Positions 24,922-35,118 of a stretch of DNA of 35,250 nucleotides are shown in pieces (the first letter of the stretch is position 1; each line of letters starts with the position of its first letter). The notes beneath the pieces were generated by a model. It ran no database searches, was not told the origin of the DNA, and saw only the letters and a list, made by a program, of their open reading frames with translations. The translations under genes were made by a program, and so were the position numbers. Source of the DNA: Marasmius tenuissimus (Eukaryota; Basidiomycota; Agaricomycetes; Agaricales; Marasmiaceae); the NCBI GenBank assembly GCA_029532415.1, contig JAQOTA010000005.1, forward strand, positions 1 through 35,250, given 5' to 3'.

Positions 24922-25260
24922 TTCTCATTGCATAAAGCAGTACAAACAATCGGTCCACCAGAGGACAACCAACCAACCAAGACAACACCAAAAGCGGCTG
25001 TGAACGTATCGAGGGCCATCCAAAAGACAAGCGGTTGTATGGGTGGTATGTGCACTTCAAGTGCCACTTGTTTTGCAATAGGTTGATCATTAGTGCACAG
25101 ATAAGTCAAATGCTCTGCCAACTGCATTGATTCGAACGCAAAAACGTAAAGCTGCATATGAGGCTGTTACTTCAGCTAGCCGACTAAATGATGGTGAGAC
25201 CACACTGGAAATTGTTCAACAAGTCGGTCTAACAATTGTGTGTCTTGTATAGATATAAAC

Positions 25261-26276
25261 ATGTCTGATGAACCTGCAGAAGCAGCCTCGTCCACTCATC
25301 AAAGTAAGCGCATAAGAGGTGTGTAATACTCCTTTGATGGGGTCCATGTACCTCTGGACTTGTGCACTGATTGTTCGTTCTTCATTTATAACTGGACAGG
25401 GGAGATTATCGATGACACAACGCGAACGACAGAAACGACTGGGGCTCAGTCGAGCCCCCTCACCCGGCTGTAGGAGGGCCGTCAAGAACTCCACACCATT
25501 GTGAACATGCCAATACTAAAAGGAAAAGACTGGATATAGGTCGGTGTCCAGTTGTTGACCTCCTGAAATGCAGACAGACTGATTTATTGGCTAAACTCTC
25601 TAGTGCCGTCCAGTCAAGAGCATCGTAAACGTTCGAGATCTGGTAGGCTCTGTTAGCTTAACGACAATCAGTAATATTCAGTAGTAATCTATCTTAGATT
25701 CTTTCCATCATGACTCTCTGATAGAAGATTCCTCTGATACCGATGATGAAGATGGGGACTTTGACCCTTGAGACAAGGAGGAGTCAGTTGGTGACAATGA
25801 AATTGCCCATCAAGGTGAGCCTGTCGTGGTTTCATCAATTCATGTTTCACATGACACACTGTTTTCTGCCAGACACTAGTGGAACAGTCCTCATCGCACC
25901 AATTGTCGAGAGCTGGAGTACCAACAGGGAAACTTCAAGACAAGGTAAAGTGCACGGTCTTACAAATATATCAGCCTAACTAATATCGATTCCCTAGGCA
26001 GGAGCTCGTTCAATACTGCCTCCGCGTAGCCTGTTCCTTGAATGCTTGCAGCCACATAGTATTGCCTGTGCTTGTTCAATTCTAGAATCCACACTACAAT
26101 CACGCAAGGTTGTTACGCAAGACGATCAGCTTGCAAAGCTATTGCAGAGCTGTAATCAGCTCAAAGCTCAGGCGCTGGCACCTTCTATGGCTCAGGTGAT
26201 AATCGACATTTTGGATAAGGTCGAGGGCGTGGGCGAGGTTCTCAATACAAAACATGCTCAGACCATGCTATATTGA
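25261..26276 (+). pseudogene. ORF-Z, acidic/basic multi-exon gene of unknown function (right copy)
   Basis: Mirror copy. One G fewer at 25441-25444 shifts the second exon here, so the left arm should be used for that part. The in-frame TGA is at 25769-25771 and the frame beyond it (DKEESVGDNEIAHQ) still looks coding. Likely introns are near 25322-25398, 25641-25697, 25815-25873 and 25945-25999. The C-terminal exon reads QDDQLAKLLQSCNQLKAQ, a helical segment. Reading continues close to the solo LTR, so ORF-Z and ORF-Y could once have been one gene; I cannot prove this. Confidence 0.45.
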
Positions 26277-26378
26277 CACATTCTGCTTTGTTGCCACCAT
26301 GCCATCGCCACATGGGTGCGTTCTTGTCTTGGGACAACCTCAGGATCATCATGGCTTGCACGGCTTGTCTGACGCATT

Positions 26379-27091
26379 TGTTACATCCATGCCGGTTCCG
26401 GGGTTTCCGAAGGCTTCTATCCACCTTCCGGAGATTCCGATACCCGGAATCTACTTTATGTTTCTCTTCCTTCACTATCCTTTCCGGAACATGACTTCGG
26501 ATTCCGACGTCGTGTCCCCGGTACTTACAGATCGGAGATACATATACACCGTTCATTTCCGAGTAGTACGTTTACTCTACATTCCGACATTCCGCTTTGC
26601 ATTCTATCGTGACTCATCCCGTACATTCCATCCTGACACTTCATTTCCGATTCATCTCCGACTCCGGGACTTCACCCTCCGTCTCGGATTCCGTACTGTA
26701 CATACATTCTCTCCCGCTCTTGACTCACCTTCGGTACTACAATCGCCGGAACCCCTTCGGAGGTCTCAGAGATCGATACATATATAAGCTAGATACTTCA
26801 CGACTTGTATTCCTCAGAATTAAAATCAACTTGGTTTCCGTTTTATCTCATTCATCTCATTCCGTCTCTTTATCTCTATCTCCTCTTCATCTTTATCTTC
26901 CTTTCCTTCCGGTCAAGGACAACTCAACTCAACGGTGTCGTTGGCGAAACCTTCAACTATTGTCCAGCCATCCGTTCGGCCTTCCGGTTGTTGGAAACTC
27001 TCTAACTTCGATTAGTCCATTCCGGCACGTTGGCTCCCGTCTCTTCCGCTCGGACTTCCGTCCGGGCTGTCATATCCGCACGATCCTAACA
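26379..27091 (+). mobile_element. Solo LTR of a retrotransposon (right copy)
   Basis: Mirror copy (713 bp; one extra A/T near 26401). It begins TGTTACATCC, ends ATCCTAACA, and has the direct repeat GCATT on both sides (26374-26378 and 27092-27096). A TATA box TATATAA is at 26781-26787, followed by a pyrimidine-rich stretch (about 26840-26920), as in fungal LTR promoters. It separates ORF-Z from ORF-Y. Confidence 0.88.
26781..26787 (+). promoter_or_regulatory. TATA box of the solo LTR
   Basis: TATATAA is the only clear TATA-like site in the LTR and points towards ORF-Y, which starts about 330 bp downstream. The mirror copy is at 8500-8506 on the minus strand. A solo LTR can keep promoter activity, so it could drive ORF-Y; this is inference. 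Confidence 0.5.
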
Positions 27092-27114
27092 GCATTACAA
27101 CAGATATTCGCCCT

Positions 27115-28436
27115 TTGACGAAACTACACGGTGGAGAAAAACAGCTGACGTACACTACCAAAGACTTCCTCCCATCACTTCCCACTGTCTGTACTGCAAA
27201 CTTTACGCTTAAGAATGGCGTGACACAGTCGAACCGAGATGGTACTATTCACTCCATTACCCTGTCAGTTGTTTACCAATGGATGAATATCCCGCCAATC
27301 GGCGCCTCTCATGCCGATTTCTTGGTCCTTATAGAGCAGTCTTTCTCATCTGCTGCTTTTCTGTTGGACGAAGTTTGGGAAGTGTACCGCGATATTAGTC
27401 TGTTGAATCCAGCGAGGAGAGGGAGGGATCGCTACCCTTCCGGCCCAACAATGGCCAGCTTTGCACAGCAGCTACACAGTCACTCACTCGCTATATCACC
27501 AGAGTGCAAATTGTCCTGGCAAAAGCTTGATCAGATGAGGCGAGAGCTCATGCTGCCTACTGAGGGTCAACCTCTCAGCCTATATCGCCAACTTCCCCCT
27601 CCCTTCCACTGCCTGCTCTGAGTCTGCTGATGCCAGTCATTAATGGTCCCATGAGCCCTTCTGGGCCCACCGTTGTTCAGGAACCATCCATGTCCACTCA
27701 GCTCCCTGCTTCTACATCTTCCATCCCATTGACCATTCCACATTCCGCATGTCTGGGCATGTCTGGCCTGACTCTTAAAGGCGCTATAGAATTTGTGACG
27801 TTCCTCCGAAACTCCATACCGCTAATTAATTATGACCCCGCTCAACGCCCGTGCTTTCTGCCTAACGTCCAGAAGGCTTTAGACCGACTCAACTACCACC
27901 TCGTAGCTAGAGAAAAAGCTCCCTCTCGATTGCACATCTTATCTCCTGGGGGACTGTACGACCCCTACAACATCTGCACTGTTGGCGGAATCTTCAGTGC
28001 ATCAATGTTTTGGGCATGCTTTTATGACACAGAGGCTCTGCGCACTCTTGATCATACATTCTTCTTTGAAAGTCTGTTCGAGTGGCTCGAGTTCCAAGCG
28101 GCAGTCAATAGAGACGATGACTTTTGGTGTAACAAGAGGGCATACGGGACGACGGCAGGTCGCACACCATTGAACACTTCCGGTCTTTGGGAAGGGGCAC
28201 AACATCTTCATCGGTATCTATTCGAGGGGGAGAGACTGACCTTCCGGGGAGTTTTTGAATTCATGTGGTTGGGTAAAAATGCTGACAAGAAGAAGATGTT
28301 TCCCTCGTTTGGCAAACTTAGTGCTTATCTTCTTACCGTCAACCTTGTGTATGCAGGAGTGCTTGCATCACCGACAGTGGAGGAAATGGGCGGGATTGTG
28401 ACTACACTCAACAAGGGTATGGTGACTTTTCTCTGA
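27115..28436 (+). CDS. ORF-Y, unknown protein (right copy, one frameshift)
   Basis: The frame is open from 27115 (upstream of it the solo LTR ends at 27091). It shifts near 27564, where this arm has three G and the left arm four, and is then open from 27630 to TGA 28436. The left arm is intact where this copy breaks, and the reverse holds at 27948-27952. An uninterrupted gene of about 440 codons therefore probably exists, and one or both breaks are likely sequencing errors. The C-terminal half is rich in Phe/Trp (FWACFYDTEAL, FFESLFEWLEF). No catalytic motif is recognised. It may continue from exons upstream of the LTR. Confidence 0.5.
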
Positions 28437-28662
28437 TGCTTTGGATGTCACGACATTCAAAATGGGTCTGTGGATCTGTACAACTATGTTACCTCTTCAG
28501 ATGGACTGAGTATAGGGGAACAAGAAGAGTTGGGGTTCAATGTGTTAATACAGGAACATGGAGGATGTAAATACATGCGGTTCTATCCACTGGACAGCAA
28601 ACATTGAACAGATTTTCTTCTGTCACTACGGGTACTTACATAATATCTATTCATTTTGATCT

Positions 28663-30663
28663 TATGTATCTATGCTGGCTTGTTCTGGGAGTACTTGCCC
28701 TTGGCCCTCTTTTAGCTGTTGCTCAGCCCCCTCCTCATTCTCACCAGACCCTTGATACCACTCAACTCCAGGAGGTAACGGTATGTAGGGCATACCAAGA
28801 GCTCAGAAATCGAGTTACACATACATTGTGCGTGCAGTTGGGCGACGCCGCTCAAGTGAGAAGACAGAGGGATGAGACGGCTCGTTTTTTTGCGACTGTA
28901 GAACAGGTGTGTCACGTACTCTTTGCTTGGAATTTTCCTCTGATATAGATATCCACAGAGGCGGAATCCGTTTGGTGAAGATGAGCAGCAGACCCTACTT
29001 TTGAGCGTGGAAACCATGCTGTCAGCTTTGGAGGAAGCAATATCAGCTTCAGAAGATGTCATGCAACAGGAACCTCTTCAACTTACGCACTCAGAATTGT
29101 CTGCAAACCCTGGGCGACCTCGCATTGATGTTGATCCTGCAATCCTACAAGCAAGCATGCAATATCGTGGGTTTACCCACCTTGCACTGGTGTTTGACTG
29201 CAGTGCTCGGACATTGAGACGGCGTGCTTTGGAATATGGACTGGCAGATCCGTGTCCTCCAGTGTATGTCCAATATGAGGATCCTGAAACGGGAGAGCTG
29301 CTGCACTTCTATAAATCATCAACAGGGCCTGTGTTGGCACTCTCAAATGACGATCTTGATGCTATTATTGGACAAGTCCTCCAGATATTCCCCTCGTTCG
29401 GATGTAGAATGCTAAATGGCCATCTTCTTCATCTGGGTCATCGTGTCTCCCGACATCGGGTCAGAGATTCGTACGAGCATGTAACGGGTGCTGCTCCCAG
29501 ACTTATTTCTAGGCCCGTGGAGCGCAGACGTTACTATGTACCAGGACCGAACTCATTGTGGCATCATGATGGACAACACAGTGAGCACTGAGCAGCGAGT
29601 ATATTGACACCAGCTACAAGCTCATGTTGTTCTATGCAGGCCTTATACGATGGTGTTTTGTCATCCATGCGTTTGTCGATGGATCCTCCCAGATGGTTTT
29701 GGCAATTCAGGTCAACAACAATAACTGGGCACAAACAGTTCTTGATCTCTTTTTGGATGATATTGAAGAGCATGGTATCCCTAGCAGGGTCTGAGGAGAT
29801 CATGGAGTGGAGAATCTGGGTGTTGCACAATATATGGAGGAATGCTTTGGCATTGAGAGAGGCTCTTACATCTGTGGAAGGTATGCTTGCATGGCTGCTA
29901 TGCCACTCGATGTATACTCAATTCCTGATTCAGAAGTGTTCATAATATATGAATTGAGCGCCTCTGGAGGGATGTGACTATGGGTTTTGGGATCAAATGG
30001 TACAACTTTTTCCATGATCTGGAAACCCACCACGGTCTTTCACATGACAACAATGCCCACATCTGGCTGTTACACTGTCTTTTTCATGTAGCAATTGACA
30101 AAGATGCCATGGATTGGGCCGGTGCATGGAACTCTCATTCTCTCCAGTTGCAAAATCATTGTGATCGTTCGCCACGTGACATCTTCTTTTTTGGCACGTT
30201 ACAGGAGGGACTTTGTGGGCCCCCACCTACCGATGATGTAGATGGACATCTGGAGCATATCAAAGACGAAATTGAAGACATCGATACCTTCAGGGTGGAT
30301 TGGGAAGAGCTCTCCAACCCCACCCTTCTTCAACACTTCAATCAGCACAATCCAGATTCCTATGAAGATATCTCCCGCTGGGAATCACACAGACCACCTC
30401 ATCTCAGCCTTGTAGAGATCCCTGACTTTGACTGCCCCTTCGACTCAGAACAGCAACTGGAAATCTTTGAGGAGGGTCTATCTCAGATCCAGGAGCTTTA
30501 CAGCCATAATATGCACTCCCGGGCATCCATATGGGACCAGGCTCTTGCTTTAGCCCAACTGATGGTAAGGCAATCTATATAGAGCATCAGATAGACACAA
30601 TATACTTCTAGAGTTGTTTTGCAGAGACCCAGAGGTACCCCTTTAAAGGCAGCACAGGGCTAA
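28663..30663 (+). pseudogene. DDE integrase/transposase (fungal integrase-core type), right copy
   Basis: This is a DDE-type DNA-joining enzyme expected to cut and insert element DNA. A hydrophobic/coiled N-terminus is followed by GRPRIDVDP and a helix-turn-helix-like RTLRRRALEYGLADP. The core follows: GPNSLWHHDGQH (Asp codon 29568-29570), RWCFVIHAFVDG, GDHGVENLGVAQYM (Asp 29798-29800) and IERLWRDV (Glu 29956-29958). A C-terminal segment carries the family-typical RSPRDIFFFG. Introns that restore the frame are 28907-28958, 29581-29639, 29881-29933 and 30565-30624 (52-60 nt each). The last one gives a stop at 30661-30663 rather than the read-through stop at 30582. TGA codons at 29792-29794 and 29950-29952 replace residues usually Arg in relatives (SRVR, NQRIE), so the gene is inactive unless TGA is read through. 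Confidence 0.85.
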
Positions 30664-30727
30664 GTGCAACATCTTATGCTTACATAATACCAATCATCTT
30701 TCCCGCATTTGGCATTCACAGTATTTT

Positions 30728-32071
30728 ATGGCTCTTCTTCAAAGCTTAGCAAGACTCAAGCCAATCTATAATCTTCGCCATCGTTCAAGACCTAGTTCAC
30801 ATCACACATTCCCCCAACAGGGATGTAGAGGTTGTGGGCAGATAAACTGCAGAGGATGAGGGAGAGGACGTGGAACTGCTACTAGTATACGTGCGGGTAC
30901 TTGCGGTTTGTTTACCTCCCGATGCAAAATATTCTTGCGGCTATTGACTGGCAATGAGATAGGACACATTCAAGACAATGACAACAAGTGGCCTGATAAT
31001 CAAGTAGCACAAGATGGCCGAAGCAGTCCTCTAACAGAGCTGTCCGATAGTGATACACCACCACCAGCCTTTTCAGTATCAACAGGCAACCCTCTTGATT
31101 GCCCAATGGCCTCGTCAATGCAAGTAGACCATTATGTAGAGACAGATGCCGAGCTGGGTGTTGGAACAGGTCAGTCACTACCTCCACTTGGTGCAAAAAG
31201 TTTTCTTGTTGATTTGTTGTGTGGCATGCTGAACGTATCGCAATATACAAGAGGACGATGAGAACAGGCCTGATGATGGCCACCTTGGAATCAGCACACC
31301 AATAGATGCCGCCGCAATGAATAATGAGCCAGATTCGGCTGGCGCAATATCTATGGAAGATCCAGCAAATTGTCAACATTCGTGTGCGTGACATTATTTC
31401 AATCCTAAATTGATCTCAATGCTGATCAACATAACAGCAGAAACTGCTATACCCCCTTGGCTTGAGGAGTACATTGGAGGACTAAGAAACCTCTTTCATT
31501 ATTGCAACAACCACCCTGCAGCCCCAACTCCTACTCAATGCCACGGATTCTACCTCACCTTCCTGGCCCGGAATCAGACGTCAAACCGGAATCGCCGGCA
31601 TCACAGGAGGTTGATGTCATCCAGTACCTATCTGAACAGTTCCAGGATGAGAATGCGGAGATCTCAGCGCTGCGCTCACTAGGGCCAAACACAGCACCTG
31701 CATATCGAAGCTACCACCAATTTCTCATATTCAGGACAGTTTCCTCGGCTTTGGGTTTGGCTCTGGATACTCGCAAAGTGCAGGATTTCGTGCTTTGTGA
31801 TGATCTTGTCAATGTATGCCTGCAGGATGTTTATGCCTGGGTTGGGATTAACCAAGGGACGTTCCTCAACAAGAAGACAGAGCTTGCAAACACCTCCTTG
31901 ATTCTGGATTGTCTTCAAAGCTCGTTAGAGGGCGGGTACACCTCACATTTTGGAGAGCTATACCGCATGTACTGGAAACATTACTTACTTTCTTTCAAGC
32001 TGTGGGTTGCTGTTCCCCCTTCAAGTTGGATGGAGTTGCTCGGATGGAAGTTGAAGGACATGAAAGTCTGA
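30728..32071 (+). pseudogene. ORF-X, Cys/Arg-Gly-rich start, unknown function (right copy)
   Basis: This is the better copy. The frame runs from ATG 30728 and is broken only by TGA at 30857-30859 before continuing to about 31387. A probable intron (GTGCGT near 31384 to ACAG near 31437) follows. A long terminal exon runs from about 31502 to the TGA at 32071 and contains roughly 190 codons with no recognised motif. The gene lies 65 bp after the proposed integrase stop on the same strand and is convergent with the HECT gene, so the three form a compact block. The exon joint around 31437-31500 is uncertain. Confidence 0.55.
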
Positions 32072-32195
32072 GTGCAGCAATTGTCTAATTTGTTGTAGAT
32101 ATTCTATGTTATTTACGTGGCCTATTCTATGTTATTTATATTCTATTTCGTGAGTTACAATACTCAGAATGTTGTACAAATCCGTGTAGCGAACA
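32072..32195. other. AT-rich convergent 3' intergenic spacer (right)
   Basis: Mirror of 3098-3221, with the same pair of AT-rich direct repeats (about 32097-32137). Confidence 0.6.
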
Positions 32196-34897
32196 CTATA
32201 CAGTATTGAACGAATTATCAACAAATGTGGAATGCAGGTAAACTTCAAACCATGTTGCATCCTCTTCCAGTCCAACAAGCAACTCTAACAAGTACTCGTG
32301 CAGAGGGATTATGGCCTGGCTATAGCAGGTATGAACCTCAATAGGAGGCGGTGTTTTCATCTAGAGCCCAGGGGTAATCTGTCAACATCACATCGGACTT
32401 GAACGTATACATGGGACGAACCTGTGAGTTCTTTGACTCTCTGTTGTTGCGACCGCTTGGAAAGCCATCTGGAGGAATCACATTAATCGCAGAACCCAAA
32501 GGGCATCATCAACCTGTGCACATATCTGAATTCTCTTGGATTGCCACAGAAGACGCTCTTTTCCAGTCATGTATCGGAGAAAGAGCCTCACTCTGAGGCC
32601 TGTATCAGCTTTCTTCTCCTTCACCTCATCTTCAGAGATCTGCCTATTCAATGTGCAATTATCAATGTGCCCAGCACCACTGAGATATCGGAAGAAGTTG
32701 GACTTGAAGCGCTCCTCATTCTCGCACATAATAGCAACTCCACTGTGAATCCAGTCAAGGTAAGGCTTGACAGACTCTCCGCTTTGTGGAAACTGAGCGT
32801 GCAAGGAAAGCAGCAACTGCTTTGAATTGAGGTCTAATAGCTACTCAGTAGGAGGTTCAGACAATATAGTCCAAGGCTGAAAAGTGAATGTACACGCATG
32901 TTCAACAGGGTAGTCCCGTAGCGCAGGGAAAGGCGCTGGTCAAAGCCATTCACAAATGCTTTTACAGCATAATGATCCTTGTAGGACCCCTGAAGAGAGC
33001 CGACTCCAAGCACGAGTTTCGCAACAAGCTGCAGTCGAACATTCTTCCTCATTTTGAGGGTACAGTATTCTGGTAGATTGAGCTGGCATGCGTATGAGGC
33101 TGTGAGCCGTATGAAACATAAAATGTCACCATGGATGCACCTGCATATCAAGCTCAGCAAGTAGCTGAGACATCATGGGCAAAGAATCCATCTCCTCGAT
33201 CCCCGTGGGCCACGCTCACAAACCAGAAACTGTAAGGCCAGTCAAAAACTGGCCCAACCATCCCTCGTCATCGACAGAGACCACATTGTGCAGGATGGCC
33301 TCAAACATGGCAGGGCAAATCTCTGCAGGTATGACTTCAAGATGAAACAGTGCAAGCGCGCAAATGACACCAAACCCATGGAAATTTGCAACAAGAGAAG
33401 GCAATTCAATGTGGGAAGTTTTCAATACATAGAAACCTTCGCAGTGCTGTTGCCAGATATCAGAATGCCACATCATCTTCTCAACTGTCATGCTGAGAAG
33501 AACCCGAGGAACAGAAATGCCAAGCGTGATGGGCCTTGAAGACAAGGGTTCTCAGCGTACAGTCAAGCAAAAAAAATCATCACGCACAGGGATATCTGAA
33601 GTGGAGTTAGCGCCCAATTGTCCCCTGTAGGGAACTAAATACGGATGTTGGGTGTTTGTGGAGCTGGCAAGTGTGAAGCACGAGCAATGATTGCAGCAAT
33701 GAGGGCATTAGCAGCATTGTCTGTAGTGATCTTGTCGGAAAGGGCAACCACAGAAATCATGTCCCCCACATTACGCTGTGCCCGTACTAGTCTCCCAATA
33801 ACTGACGACAACTCCTGTGAGTCAGTAGGCATGCTGTATCCCGGAGGAAGGTTGGAAACATCAAGTCTGCAACATGCTGGCCTTGGCTGGAACGAATTAC
33901 GAGTGAAATCCTACAAGTAAAAAAGTATCAGAACGAATTGCAGAGGCTGGAGGGATGGCAGCACAACCTCTGGCGACCTGCTCCGCACACCCAGAACAGT
34001 TCTTGTATCACCGCTCACCACCCTTGAACTACTATGATTACCACCCGCAACACTGCTTGGTCCTGCACTGGCACTAGTTTGACCCTCATGTAGAGACTGT
34101 TCATTCTATAGACCCTGCCAGTCAGCATTGATGGAGCAAGGAAAACAAACTGCTATGGACATCTACCCTGTGAGTAATGAGAGATGCCTGTATTGCAGCT
34201 CGAATCATTTCTTCCTCATTATCGTCCTCATTGGCAAGTTGAGCTGGTGTAATGGAACGATCGGTAGCGAAGATACCAGCTTCAATGGCCTTGTCATCAT
34301 TGTCGGATAGGTTTGCCTTGTCATTGAATGTGCGGTGCAATGGGGTCGGAGTAGGAGATGGGGCAGAGAATGTCGTCGCAATACCCATGGCGGTGGGCAA
34401 AGAGGAGTTGGACGGTTCTCCCGAAGACCGAGCCAGCAGCGAGACAGAATCGACAGGTGCCTCTGCTGTAGACTCTATAGGGGGATACCTGAAGTGGACC
34501 AGCAATCATGGATCCTTCTCAACCGGACACTCACGGAGACAGTCCAACTGAGTGGGCTGGTCATTGTCGTCATTGTCACCAGGTAAAAATGGCATTGTAG
34601 GTTTGCTTTCATCATTAGCTTTGGACCAACACAGGGGTGGCCGCAGAATAGCAAGGGGCCGTATGGAAGTCCTGGCACAACATGTTATTACTGTACGGAA
34701 CATAGGAGGAGATCGACATACCAATAAAGAGAACTGGGTGCAACCATCCAATTGCACTCATATTTTTTGTTGCCCTCGTGATGACATTCTTGGAGGTCCA
34801 CCAGTTGTCGGAAGAGATGGCCGCAGTATACTATAGCAACGAGGAGCTGCGCCTTTAGGGTTGTCTCCCCACATCTGTACCCATCCCCTTCTATCAC
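32196..34897 (-). CDS. UIM-HECT ubiquitin-ligase-like protein (right copy)
   Basis: Mirror of the left-arm gene. Here the exon carrying the ubiquitin-interacting motif (about 34179-34229) is open from 34505 down to 34122, so this copy is the better template for the N-terminal half. The HECT Cys codon is at 32325-32327 (GCA on the + strand). The family accepts ubiquitin from an E2 on that Cys and passes it to substrate. UIM plus HECT in one protein suggests a ligase that also binds ubiquitin. It is transcribed towards the window centre and convergent with ORF-X. Exon joins between 32830 and 33200 could not be settled by eye. Confidence 0.75.
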
Positions 34898-35118
34898 AGC
34901 CCTCAGGCTCTCCTTCCTGAAGTTCTATTCCATAGTGATGGTGAAGGTTCTATCTGATGACGTCCATGACGTGCTCAGATATATTATCGCCATTGATCTC
35001 AACACAGAAAACAAGATTATTCTTCATCCACTCGGGAAGTAAGAACAGCATCCGATCATCCAAGATCTTAAAGCCAGGCTGGCCTAAAACAGGCCAATAG
35101 TCGGTGGTGTCTAGTGTT

